A DNA stretch of 64,000 bases from positions 69,758,144-69,822,143 of the forward strand of contig OX578276.1 of assembly GCA_951217055.1 (NCBI GenBank). Direction: 5' to 3'. Within the stretch, counting starts at the first letter, position 1. Each line of letters opens with the position of its first letter. Under the pieces are notes generated by a model. It was not told the origin of the DNA. It made no database searches and saw only the letters and a program-made list of their open reading frames with translations. The position numbers were made by a program, and so were the translations under genes. Shown here piece after piece: positions 23,449 through 40,682 of the stretch. This stretch comes from Gerris lacustris. Lineage: Eukaryota; Arthropoda; Insecta; Hemiptera; Gerridae.

Positions 23449-24337
23449 TAACGTTGCCTCCACCATTCTTAATTTTTTGGGGGGTGAAAATAAAAAAAAA
23501 AAACTTTTTGGAATTTTCCTGTCGGGCCAAATAGCCATAAGTGTTCCAAATTTCAAGCTATTCTGAAAGTCACTTAAAATTTTGATGATAAGTGAGTCAG
23601 TAACAAAATGGCAACCATTGAAACTCTCCCTTTTTAAAAATGATTTGTATTAAGGGTTCATTTCATTACAGTGTCCTAAGCTACTCAATCTTAAGAGGAA
23701 GCTGAGATATGAGGATGGGAAAACCCGGGTGAATTGGTTCAAGTAAAAAGTTACGAGTACACTGCATGCTAACTGGAATGCACATGCGGCTCTCCTGTGC
23801 TCTTAATAATTATAATTTAAAGCTGAACTAATTAACTTATTATGGTTAATGTGACTATTACTCTGTTAAGTGATGCCTTTACATAATGTCATACTGATAC
23901 TGGTGTAAGAAATAGTGTTTTTAAGACAAAAAATATAATAAATATCAATGGACGTAACTTAATTTAAAACAAATCAGACTTAAACGTTTGATATAATACT
24001 TCATTACATATAATTAACAATAATAATTCAAGTTACAACAGTGATAGTGACGTCAAGTACACATAGCTTGTTGTTAAATGCAAATCTGGGGCTCTCAATG
24101 CCATTAGTGCTGGACCCATCGTAGTGGGACAGTCTACTCTGCAGGAAATGACCCTTTCAGCGTTGTTTACATCACTGAAACCCTTCTAAATCACTGCATG
24201 TGACACTGTTTGTATTCCACTTAATCTAAAATGATGATCCCATTGTTATATAAATAATTAGGTGTAAATTTCCACTATAATCTTAGCGAATGTATAAGAG
24301 GTAGGCGTATTTTACTTTTTCACCAATCCTTCTCTTT

Positions 24338-24707
24338 TTGCTTCCAAGCTTACCGAAGGTAACGGGGGAATTTTGATAGTTCTGAAGAACGAAATTTTCA
24401 AAAAATCCTGGACGTAAATCCGTTTCAGACATCAGGGAAAATGTTTGGTCTCGTGAATGTCGGTCTATCAGTCGGTCGGTATATCCACAATTTTTGCAAA
24501 CCACCAACCACCATGTCTTAAAAACTACTCGTCTGATTATGATAAAATGTGGATGGGTGATCACAATTACCCCAATGCTGGTCCCGATGAATAAAAGTAT
24601 CACTTTAGCAATAGTGGAAGATTGCTAAATTGATACTTTTATTCGTGTAAAAAAAATTTTTTTTTGGCAGAACAAAAAAAAAGAGCACATTTGTTTGCAT
24701 TTGTTTG

Positions 24708-24757
<50 letters not shown>

Positions 24758-24853
24758 TGAAAATTAAATAAAGAAGACCCTAAGGGTTTGTAAAAGCATA
24801 ATATCATAGTATGCGGTAGTACGTAAGGACGCTTTGTGCTACACTAATAGGCA
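24338..24853 (+). repeat. Rep1 copy g
   Basis: Starts TTGCTTCCAAGCTTACCGAA and continues with CGTTTCAGACATCAGGGAAA, CATGTCTTAAAAACTACTCG and GCTAAATTGATACTTTTATT. It ends with TTTGTGCTACACTAATAGGC, a variant inner end. A 45-bp poly(T) (24711-24755) has expanded inside it. The next copy starts immediately, head to tail. Confidence 0.7.
24711..24755. repeat. Poly(T) tract, 45 bp
   Basis: Uninterrupted T run following a duplicated TTTGTTTGCA word inside Rep1 copy g. Confidence 0.9.
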
Positions 24854-24861
24854 GATTATTA

Positions 24862-25430
24862 CTTCCGACCTTACCGAAGGAAGGTAACGGAAGCTGCGTG
24901 ATCGTTCGGAAGAACAAAAACAATTTAGGTCTCGGATTTAAAAAAATTCCAAGACAGAAATCCGTTTCCGACATCAGGGAAAATTTTTGATACCAAGTCT
25001 GTCTGTCGGTCTGTCGTTCAATTTTTGCGAACCAGCATATCTTAAAAACTACACGTCCGATGTTTATTGGTCCCATATAAGTTTCAACCTTCTGCGCTCA
25101 TTTGTTTCTCTTCCACGTGTGCACAAACATACTTTTATTTACACCTATAGCTTCAAAAGTACTTATCTGATTGGTATCAAACTTTTATAGCTTATCAAAA
25201 GCAGCCCGCAGATAGCTCCAGATTAATTTGAACCGTCTGCAGTCTTTAACTTTTGCTAAATAGATACTTGAATTTAAGTAAAAGAAAAAAAAATTGACAA
25301 ATTAAATAAACGGGGAAAAATGTTTTTTAAAAAATCCCAATTAGACAATAATGGCTTGTAAATGCATAAAATCAATAAAGTACGTGGATAGGATGCGAGG
25401 AAGCTATGTGACACACCAATTGGCAGTCTA
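24862..25430 (+). repeat. Rep1 copy h (best full-length example)
   Basis: In order it contains CCTTACCGAAGGAAGGTAAC, CCGTTTCCGACATCAGGGAA, GTCTGTCTGTCGGTCTGTCG, CAGCATATCTTAAAAACTAC, TCATTTGTTTCTCTTCCACG, AGCCCGCAGATAGCTCCAGA, AACCGTCTGCAGTC and the inner end GAGGAAGCTATGTGACACAC. At about 570 bp it serves as the reference for the other copies. There is no coding region. Confidence 0.75.
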
Positions 25431-26130
25431 TTTTTTAAATCTGTCAATTTTTTACATGAATAAAAGTATATATAAGTATTTAGCAAAACTTACTAGACCC
25501 ACACGGTTGAAATTAATATTGGACTATCTGTGGGCTACATTCGACCTATCATCCAAAAATCTAAAAAATCAGATCAATGCTTTGAAACATATTATAGGTG
25601 TTAATATAGAAACCTTAGTGCGCATGTGGAAGAGAAACAAATGGTATATGTATAATTCCCCCTGCATAAGCTCTTCAATACTGTAGTATGCCCATGTAGC
25701 TAAGTATTATTTTAAACTAATTTAAAATATTTTTGAAGTGGAACATAGTTTAATAAAGGCTGTTAATCTGTTATAACAGACCAGCAATGTTGTAGGGAGA
25801 TAACCTGTACATAGTTGTCCTACACTTTATAATGGGTACAGGTAGTCTTTGTGCCTTGTGTTTATGTTATGCGTGTCACTACTAACACAAACTAATTACT
25901 AATAGTTTTGCGAATTGTGACCTACCATGCAAATTTCATTGAAATCAGATGGTTCCCAATAATTATGCGACATACCGATACAAACCAAAAAGCTCCCTGA
26001 TGTCTGATACGGATTCCCGTCCAGGAATTTTAAAAGTGGAGACTTAAAAAAAGTTCGTTCTTCAAAAAGATCACATACATACCTTCCCAAAAAGATTCTC
26101 ATAAGCTCGGAAGCTAAAAGAGTCAACAAT
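25431..26130 (-). repeat. Rep1 copy i, inverted partner of copy h
   Basis: Directly after the inner end of copy h the family continues in reverse: ACATGAATAAAAGTATATAT, CACACGGTTGAAATTAATAT, GTGCGCATGTGGAAGAGAAA and CTCCCTGATGTCTGATACGG, finishing TCATAAGCTCGGAAGC. Insertions of unrelated AT-rich DNA interrupt it (about 25690-25895). Copies h and i form a large foldback. Confidence 0.6.
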
Positions 26131-26186
26131 TAAATGAATTAGACTATACTGGTATGTAAAAGCATAACATTATCAAAGTACGAAAG

Positions 26187-26219
26187 ATACTTATTATGCT
26201 TTTTATGCATAATAAGTAT
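26187..26219. repeat. 13-bp-stem hairpin
   Basis: ATACTTATTATGC and GCATAATAAGTAT flank a TTTTTAT loop. The word GATACTTATTATGCG recurs just downstream at about 26230-26244. Confidence 0.8.
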
Positions 26220-26514
26220 TTTATAATAATGATACTTATTATGCGCCACATTATGCTTTTTATCCTTTCCTAAATACAATTTTTATTATTTTAGGATACA
26301 TTTTTTAACTTATAATAATAATGCTGTTTTTTATAATCTTAGATTTTGCTTGAAGAGAAGTTAGAACGAGGTCATTATAATGTTACATATATACGTAGAT
26401 AGTATATATATTGTGTGTGTTATAAAAACATTGCATTTACTACTTTATTAATGTTACTTAAGCTTGAAGAGTTATAAAACGTACAAAAGAGATCATGCTG
26501 TGAAACACCCTCTT

Positions 26515-26541
26515 TTACGCTACATTTTCAATGTAGCGTAA
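26515..26541. repeat. 12-bp-stem hairpin
   Basis: TTACGCTACATT and AATGTAGCGTAA are separated by TTC. It is followed by TTTTGCTTC. No gene end is recognisable for it to terminate. Confidence 0.8.
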
Positions 26542-29782
<3,241 letters not shown>

Positions 29783-29910
29783 AATACCTTTATTGAACAA
29801 AACATCTTAATACATAAATAATATTTTAGTACATCAATTTATATATTTTATTGATTTTACATTTTAGCACTACGTAAGGTTATCTCTCCACTTGAGAACA
29901 TGGTATATTT
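29783..29910 (-). mobile_element. 3' end of a LINE (same family as 49.5-51.6 kb)
   Basis: ACCTTTATTGAACAAAACAT, then TACATAAATAATATTTTAGT and TACATCAATTTAT, match 49546-49605 closely. CACTTGAGAACATGG matches the flank at 49656-49670. On the minus strand this ends with an AATAAA-type polyadenylation signal (TTCAATAAAGGT), as expected for a 5'-truncated LINE tail. Confidence 0.6.
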
Positions 29911-29940
29911 TTATTAAATTTAACCAAAATTACGCTTTAA

Positions 29941-30138
29941 CTTGTTAAAATATTCTACAAATTTGTGTGGCTCGTAGCTTCCTCACATTCTATTATTGGA
30001 CGAATGGTCACATGATATTTGGAACTTTTTCGACTCCACTGGGAATCGAAAAAGTTCCAAATATCATGTGACTATTTGTCCAATAATAGAATGTGAGGAA
30101 GCTATGAGCCACACAAATTGGTAGAATATTTTAATAAG
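29941..30138. repeat. 93-bp-arm hairpin made of two Rep1 inner ends
   Basis: The arms are 29941-30033 and 30046-30138 with a 12-bp loop (CTCCACTGGGAA); only a few mismatches are present. Each arm contains a Rep1 inner end (GAGGAAGCTATGAGCCACAC in the right arm). Between that end and the loop is TGTGACTATTTGTCCAATAA and CGAAAAAGTTCCAAATATCA. It would extrude as a cruciform or fold as a long RNA hairpin. Confidence 0.85.
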
Positions 30139-30189
30139 TTGAAGCTTAATAATTTAGGTTAAATTATTATCACATTAATAACAAAAACA

Positions 30190-30372
30190 ACGGTGGGCTA
30201 ATTGTAATCTGAAAAATTGTTTAAAGATACGATAGTTCACAAACATCGAGACAAAAAAGTTTTCCGATATCGGAAACGGATTTCTGTCCAGGAATTTTTG
30301 AATTCAGACACAAAAAAATTGTTTTTCAGAATTATCACTATGCTTCCATTACCTTAATTAAGCTCGAAAGCA
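30190..30372 (-). repeat. Rep1 fragment, outer part, inverted
   Basis: GATATCGGAAACGGATTTCT then GTCCAGGAATTTTTGAATTC is the reverse complement of the outer segment in copy h. It ends with CTTCCATTACCTTAATTAAG and CTCGAAAGC, the degenerate outer end. It follows the inner-end hairpin at 29941-30138 directly. Confidence 0.55.
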
Positions 30373-32280
<1,908 letters not shown>

Positions 32281-34026
32281 CTTCGGTCAGAGAGATACGG
32301 TATAATTAAAATATTATTGGTTAGATTTTTACCCACTAACTGTCGTATGATTTGATTCATTGCTAAAGAAATAGAAGGATGGTTTATTATGCAATAGTAA
32401 TTTTTTACATATATATAAATATATTATGCAGGATTTTCCATTTCAAGTAGATCAAACGGCTATAACTTTAAACTAGGAAAAACAAAGTAAAAGCCCTCAC
32501 AAGTAAGGCCCTTTGAAGAACGTGGTTTCCTCGTGGATCTCTATTTTTGTTTTTTTTTCTTAACATTTCACTAAAGAGCATGAAAAAAAATGTTTATTAC
32601 ATTTTTGTATTTCTTTCATAGTCTAAGCAGAAATAGCTTTCAATGCGTTGACTACTTTAGCAGGCGGTTGTTACGGCGGAAATTCCTTTAATTTTTAAGT
32701 GAGAGTGGAACCTCATTCACATACACAAGCTTAAAATAGAAAAAATAACATTTAAAAGTAGTAAAAATAATTATTGTTGTTCCTTTGATGGGCGGAATCA
32801 ATTTTATTCTTTTTGTTTCATTAAACTTCGCCTAAAGAACTACAACTTTTACTTAAAACATTTTTCTTAATTTTTCCTAGATTAAATTTTATAGTCGTTT
32901 GATCCACTTGAAATGGGACACCCTGTATATATATATAACTCAATTTCATTGCATTTTACAAACTTATTTTTAAATCATTGTTTTAATTATATTATTTTCT
33001 TACTGATATAAACTACTTTCATGGTAGATTGGTTTGAAAAATTAAAGAGAAAGGAGATTGGGAAAGGATATCGATTGATTTGGCGACAGTTTGGATACAT
33101 ATTCGATATTGATGTGAATTCTGTTGAAATTCTAATCGTTTCCATCAATTTTATATCGGAACCGTAAGCATGCAAGCAGGTGCATTGACCTATTTCACCT
33201 CGTTACTACTACGTCTAAACCCTTGCATTAATTATTAGCTGGGCTAGGTCTTATCCAAACATCACTACCTATTGGTTATTTACTGTCATCTTGATTAATT
33301 ACAATAACCATCGTAAACGAGAGTAGGGTTATTTATATGTTTGTATAACTGTATGCAATAGGTTTCAAAGATAAGGTAATTTGATATATTTGTATTATTA
33401 TTATATTTATGAGTTTTGAACTCAATGTATTTTATAATTAAACTATTTGATATGTCGATACCATTTAGAAATATTGTTTCGCAGCCTGGTTAAAAATTGT
33501 ATTGCATGTTGCATGTAATTATAAATATTTATAAATAAACGTCATAGTGTTTACGTTAACATAAGCATTTACTTTGCTATAGGTCCAAGAAAAGGTTTTG
33601 GGCATAAGTCACCTTTCGATTTAATATTATGATAGGTTTGATAACTCAACCCTAGAGGACTCTCTAAGTTAGGGTTTGGAGTATATTGATAGTTATAGGT
33701 ATTAACTCATATTATTAAGGAATAAAATATTGAAACTTTTTACTACAAATATCTTACTCAGAATAAACATTTAAATAGTTATAGTTAAGTTTTTATCCCA
33801 CAATAATCAGATTTTAAATAAAACTGATTATCAACGCTTTCAGATAATGATCATGTAAATAATCATCACTTATTCACTATTAATGTCTGTTTACAGTGTA
33901 AAATTTTATATTGATGATTGTCCATAAATTATTTGTTTAGTTTTTAAATTCATTCAAAATGAAATATAATCAATCTCCTTTTAACGATATCTGGACCAAC
34001 TCATAAATTCTAAATATATATATATA
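32281..34026. other. No gene seen
   Basis: AT-rich sequence. The word GATCAAACGGCTATAACTTT near 32452 and the related TCGTTTGATCCACTTGAAAT near 32895 are in opposite orientation about 430 bp apart. Together with TTTCCATTTCAAGTAGATC they suggest a decayed inverted-repeat element at about 32430-32930. Confidence 0.4.
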
Positions 34027-35541
34027 TCTATATATATAAAATCCAAATACCACTCACTCACTGACTCACTGACTCAATGACACATCACGATATCTCTGAA
34101 ACCACTGGACCTACGACCATGAAATTTTTTAGGTGTGTTCCTCTTACCTCCTAGGTGCTCGCTAAGAAATATTTTAAAAATCCGCTTTCTTGATTCAAGA
34201 TGGCGGCCATTTATATACAAAATTCGACAAGACGATATCTCGGGAACCAATTGTGCTAGAACCTTGAAATTCAGAAGTTGGCTTCCTTTTATGAAATTAG
34301 TAACTTTTGATAAATAGTTTACCAATCGGCAATCGGGCATGTTGATTCAAGATGGCGGCCATACATATATAAAAGTCAACATGTGTGCATGTTCTTTATA
34401 CAAATCTACAGTTTTAGTCCGATCTCGATGAAAATTTGCACACTTGACCTTCAAAGCAAGGGGAAAATCACTGTCTACATGAATATTCCAAATTTTAATT
34501 TTGGTTCACAGGGGTACGGGGTACAAATGTTAAAGTAATGAACATCCTTCATAATGCATATCGTTGAAAAGCTCTTTAAGAGGACAGTAATTGTGGTTAT
34601 GTACAGTTTTATCATATTTTCACTTAGGAGGGGGGTATAATTAAAAATACTATTATAATCTTATAATTAAATATAATCTTATAATTAAATTAAAAAATAC
34701 AGCTATATCTTATATAAAAAGAAGTGTATCCGTATGAGGGTATGTCTTTTATCCTAATTTGATAAATATTTACACACTTTTTCTTCAAAACAAGATGAAG
34801 GTAACTGCCTACATGAGATTACAAAATTAAAATTTTGGTACACAGGGGTACGGGGTACAAGTGATGAATACCCTTCATCTTCATGATGCATATCGTTGAA
34901 ATGCTCTTTAAGAGTACAGTAATTGTTGTTATGTGTACGGGGTACAAATGACAAAGTAATGGATACCCTTCATGATACAAATCGTTGAAAAGCTGTTTAA
35001 GAGAAAAGTAATTGTTCTTAAGTACAGTTTTGTCTTATTTTCATTTAGAAGGGGGAGAGGTAAAATGGAAAATTATATCTATATCTATATATGTATATAA
35101 AAGTCAACATATGTGTGTACATATGCATGTTCTTTTTTACAAATCTGCAGTTTTATTCCGATCTCGATGAAAATTTGCACACTTGACCTTCAAAGCAAGG
35201 GGAAGGTAACTGTTTACATGAATTTTCGAACTATAACTTTTGGTTCAAAGGGGTACGGGGTACAAGTAATGAATACCCTTTATCTTCATGATGCATATCG
35301 TTGAAATGCTCTTTAAGAGTACAGTAATTGTTGTTATGTGTACAGTTTTGTCATATTTTCATTTAGGAGGGGGTAAATTTAGGATATTTGCAAATGATCT
35401 TATCAAAGAGGTGGGGCATATAACTAGGAGGGATAGAATCTAGATATTCTCGCATAGTAAAATAATTTGTATGCTTTCCTGGTAGTTTATAAACTTATCA
35501 AATTTAAAACACTCCATAGCGAAGCACGGGTATCCAGCTAG
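34027..35541 (+). mobile_element. Non-autonomous Helitron, copy 1
   Basis: The 5' end is TCTATATATATAAAATCC, a typical insect Helitron start. The 3' end is GCGAAGCACGGGTATCCAGC followed by TAG, i.e. a CTAG terminus at 35538-35541. The insertion lies between A (34026) and T (35542), with no target duplication, as Helitrons do. There is no Rep or helicase ORF. The 1.5-kb interior includes two AAGATGGCGGCCAT words and several tandemly arranged, diverged copies of a ~270-bp segment (see next entry). A second copy lies at 43424-44254. Confidence 0.85.
34371..35370 (+). repeat. Diverged internal tandem repeats in the Helitron
   Basis: The sequence TCGATGAAAATTTGCACACT, CTTGACCTTCAAAGCAAGGG, GGGGTACGGGGTACAA, CATATCGTTGAAA and AGTACAGTAATTGTTGTTAT occurs, complete or partial, at about 34360-34640, 34750-34935, 34936-35060 and 35097-35370. 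Copies differ by small indels, so expansion happened within the element. Confidence 0.75.
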
Positions 35542-37684
35542 TAATTTATAATTTCATATAAAAATATGAATATAAATTAAATATTTAGAAAATTCATATT
35601 ATTAACTATTTTGGAAACTGGTCATCAGCATCTGGTATGTTTCGGTTGAAATATAATAATATAGATCTATAACCCTGGGTCATTCTAATCCTTTTTTAAG
35701 ATTATTACACTCCAATTATCCAGTTTAATCCAGTGATGTAATTTACTCATTAATATCAAACATTAATTTATTCAATATTTAGATGTTTGATGTAATATCG
35801 GACAAGGACTCACATCTTTAGTAACATTGAAACACGTATTTGGTATCATTAAACTACATTTTAACTGCTACCTCATTTTTGTTACAGGTTTTTATTTAAC
35901 TTGGTTTGCTTTTTGTTTCCAACTCTTGTAACCTAATTTTGACCCACGTCACGACTAACTAGAATGCAGAAAAGTTGTACAGATTATGTATTTCAGATGT
36001 CTTTAGTTTTACAAAATTACAAAATCTTGTTCGTGATATGTTTATCTTATCAGTTTTAATTATATATGATCTACTATGACAAGTTTATTAGGTTTGTGTA
36101 AATTAAATTTGGAAGATTATGTAATATTGTTAGTTATCGAATTTAACCATTTGTTACTTATTTGACTTTAAGCATGTTTTTTTTTCATTTAAATAAACAC
36201 TACCTTGAAAAATGTAATCCGTGAATCTTGCCTTCTGATCCACTTTTTATATTAAATTTATTTACCTTATTTTTCCCCCTTTTTGTATATTGACTTGGGA
36301 GGATTTGTTGGCTTTATAGAAAGTTTTTTTCTCAGAGCACGCTGTTATGGCTCAAGTTTTATGTATCAGTAGACGAAACAAAGCCCGCCATGTAATATAG
36401 AGGTCTCTCCGTTGTTTTTATGATTTTTCATTTCGGGAAGGTCCTAAAGCTAGGCAGGGAGATTTGAAACCCTTGGTTTAGAAATGTTCAACGCTTTTGG
36501 CTTCATGCCATGAATGAAATCTTATTCAATCCGATAAATTACATCAGTCACATTTATCCTTATCCTCGACTCCATCCTACCTATAATTCAAGTTTTTTTT
36601 TGTATTTTTTTCAGTTTAACGAATCCCAGTTATTTTAATTTTCAAATAAAATTTTTAAACCTTTTTGGGACTTCTAAATTGTTAGTACTATACTTATATC
36701 AAATAACAATACTTTCATACTTAACTAATAAAAAAATTATTAGAATTATACAATTTACAGCACAACGGTGGTCAAGTTTATCGAATTTTGTATTTATAAC
36801 TAAGGTTATTAGTCTCATTTCAGAACACCCAAAGCTTTTCCAATGAGGGTAAGAAATTTAAGATTATTCAATTTAGCATCTTTTCTAAATTTCCTACTAA
36901 ACCTTTATAGAAAGATGTATAATTTGAATAAATTTTTATATGAGGAGTGCCTTTTTACAGTCACTCGCATTTGTATTATAAATGTAGATAGCTTGTTAGC
37001 TTCACTAGAATTACGACTTTTGGAAAACACTAGTAAAACGGGAGTAGCACAACTCCCACGAATCCTAATTACTTATTTATTTATTACTAATTGGTCATAT
37101 GTAATTACTACTGGGAACTTTGCCTCATTCAGACTAGTTGTCAGGTCTGTGAACTAATGGATTGAACTTAAACACAACACCAGTTGCTTCGTAATCAATT
37201 AAAGCTTAATTCAACCGTCTATATTTACATAAAATAAAATCACGTCCAGTCTTCACAAATAATTGAAATTTTACTACTCATTAGGATACAAATAAAAAAC
37301 GCTTTGAATATCTTATTCTTATAAAAATTAAAACAACTACATCTTTAAACTATATATTATTTTTAATAAAGTGGTTTTGTGTGTAATTTAATTAATCATA
37401 CATAGCTAATGGTAATTCTTACGAGAAACAACCAATATATTTTTCTGCATTCTAAATTAATACTTTCATCAGTTCTTTCCAATTCAACATTTTCAATTTT
37501 AGGTGTCTTGTTCTTATAATCCTAATGGGACGAATCCCTCCTTTTTACAACTTCCCCAAATTCCCTCTCGTTCAACACACTTAAAGAAATCCTTTATCTA
37601 TACTAGCTTACATCGTGCAAATCATTCAAATGTCAATTTCTTGGGAGCAGAGATTGGATTTGTTTTTATACTCCCGGAAGGGTT
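35542..37684. other. No gene recognised
   Basis: AT-rich sequence. A 104-codon frame at 36843-37157 has no recognisable features and average local composition, so it is treated as chance. Confidence 0.5.
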
Positions 37685-37705
37685 GGGGGGGGGGGGGGGG
37701 GGGGG
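37685..37705. repeat. Poly(G) tract, 21 bp
   Basis: 21 consecutive G in an AT-rich region, G-rich on the plus strand. It could form an intermolecular G-quadruplex. Length is likely variable or uncertain in the assembly. Confidence 0.9.
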
Positions 37706-37803
37706 CAAAAGAAGGCTCAAATCCAACCCAAAGAGGGGAACCTTTTTTACACTCAAATTTTAAAAAAGCCATGCGTAGTAGGTGCTTGCGCTTTAAAAAG
37801 AAT

Positions 37804-37806
<3 letters not shown>

Positions 37807-37880
<74 letters not shown>
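37807..37880. repeat. (TA)n array, left of hammerhead repeat
   Basis: About 73 bp of pure TA directly abutting the hammerhead-bearing repeat. Confidence 0.95.
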
Positions 37881-37883
<3 letters not shown>

Positions 37884-37982
37884 TTTGCCAGCCAAGCAAG
37901 AATGGCGGTATGAGAGCACCCTCGTCTCTGATAAGTCCTATATCTGATCTTCTTGATGTAGTATAGGTCCAGAGTTGGGTGG

Positions 37983-38025
37983 GCATCGTCGGGCCCCTGA
38001 TGAGTCGGACGCGACGAAACGATGC
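37983..38025 (+). ncRNA. Hammerhead ribozyme (type-III-like permutation), copy 1
   Basis: All core parts are present in order. The stem III strand GCATCG plus U16.1 and C17 occupies 37983-37990, with predicted cleavage after 37990. Then come a six-base GGGCCC, the core CUGAUGA (37997-38003), and a stem II GTCG/CGAC with a GACG loop. GAAA (38016-38019) and CGATGC (38020-38025) follow. A15.1-U16.1 plus CGATGC/GCATCG make a 7-bp stem III. The odd part is stem I: GGGCCC is self-complementary but has no loop, so the monomer could form at most a strained two-pair stem. Two molecules could pair their GGGCCC and make a double hammerhead. Cleavage activity is inferred from the motif. Confidence 0.8.
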
Positions 38026-38090
38026 AGGACATGGCATAATGCCGAGCCAACATCTTAATGACGTCAAGTCTGAGGTTGGAACAGTTCCTA

Positions 38091-38112
38091 TGTGTCACGC
38101 TTGCGTGGCACA
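38091..38112 (+). ncRNA. Conserved hairpin downstream of the hammerhead
   Basis: TGTGTCACG and CGTGGCACA pair over 9 bp (one G-U) around CTTG. The same hairpin is at 49994-50015 in copy 2. Confidence 0.6.
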
Positions 38113-38134
38113 TCCCTTGGTGTCTCTCGCAAAT

Positions 38135-38136
<2 letters not shown>

Positions 38137-38201
<65 letters not shown>
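38137..38201. repeat. (TA)n array, right of hammerhead repeat
   Basis: About 63 bp of TA immediately after the ATTGTG end of the hammerhead repeat. Confidence 0.95.
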
Positions 38202-38208
<7 letters not shown>

Positions 38209-38539
38209 AAACTAAATTAAGTCATATTTTATAATAGTAACTGGTTTTTTAACATATTTTATGAATCTAAGTGAAACATAATAGGTTTTACTTGGATTCA
38301 GATCGAATTTGCCATTATATATTATACTAAAAACATATTTAATATATTTTTTCTTACTGCTTAAATTCTATTTTGTAAAAACTCGGGTATTAATATTTTT
38401 TTCAAAGACAGTCTTGACATGGAGTAAATTGAAACTGTCAAATAAAATTTTATAAGATGGCTGGAGTGGAAAGTTGAAGCGATAGAAGAGGAATTTAATA
38501 TTATAGCTGCCTCCTAATTTTTTTTTGTTTAATCTACCT

Positions 38540-38861
<322 letters not shown>

Positions 38862-38928
<67 letters not shown>
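38862..38928. repeat. (TA)n array
   Basis: About 66 bp of TA on the right side of the foldback element. Confidence 0.95.
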
Positions 38929-38934
<6 letters not shown>

Positions 38935-39055
38935 ATGAGCAGTAAAGTTATAGCTTTAAAGGTAATACGCCATTAAGCTAGATGTCTCAGATATACAAGT
39001 TTTTTCGAACAATTTGTGTGACGAAAGCAGGATTAATTAAGCAATATTAAATTTC

Positions 39056-39145
39056 TGCTGACGGTTAAAATAAATATGAGATCAGTGGGCTACTTTTGAC
39101 AACCATCCTAATTTCATTAAAATCGGTGAACATCAAGTAAAAATG
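39056..39145 (-). repeat. Rep1 fragment
   Basis: CTGACGGTTAAAATAAATAT, GTGGGCTACTTTTGAC and TAATTTCATTAAAATCGGTG correspond to the reverse complement of the central Rep1 segment (pseudo-consensus AACCGTCTGC...AGCCC). Confidence 0.45.
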
Positions 39146-39334
39146 TAACTATATATTATTACTATTTTCCAATGTAACATTATTATTAGAAGATTTCGGT
39201 CCCTAACTCGGGTTTGATGTATGGGCCCCCCTAAGTGGCCTGCGTCTTCGGGTATAAAAGCACCCGGAATAAAAAAAAAAATCTATATTATTAGAGAAAT
39301 AAATTGGGTACGGGGTACCTCTTTTCCTACCTTA

Positions 39335-39395
39335 GGAGGCCACCAAAGTGGCCTCCGAAGCAGCATTGGGCATGGTCAGTACTTGGATGGGTGTC
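39335..39395 (+). pseudogene. 5S rRNA-like fragment preceded by a hairpin
   Basis: GCATTGGGCATGGTCAGTAC followed by TTGGATGGGTG (39363-39393) matches the 3' half of the 5S rRNA internal control region. The normal gene reads GTCGGGCGCGGTTAGTAC then TTGGATGGGTGACC. After GGGTG the similarity stops. Upstream is a perfect 9-bp hairpin GGAGGCCAC / GTGGCCTCC at 39335-39356 instead of the 5' half of 5S. It is either a 5S pseudogene fragment or the head of a 5S-derived SINE (SINE3 type). Confidence 0.55.

Positions 39396-40682
<1,287 letters not shown>

Larger units (their letters stand above)
37881..38140 (+). mobile_element. Hammerhead-bearing dispersed repeat, copy 1
   Basis: A 260-bp sequence, GC-richer than its surroundings, starts TGTTTTGCCAGCCAAGCAAG and ends TTGGTGTCTCTCGC plus AAATTGTGTA. 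It is closely matched by 49782-50048. It encodes no protein. It contains a complete hammerhead ribozyme core (37983-38025) and a conserved 9-bp hairpin (38091-38112). It is bounded on both sides by (TA)n, so it lies inside what was one TA array. It could be a retrozyme-like or SINE-like element, or the terminal part of a larger retroelement such as a Penelope-like element. No Pol III boxes were recognised. Confidence 0.75.
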
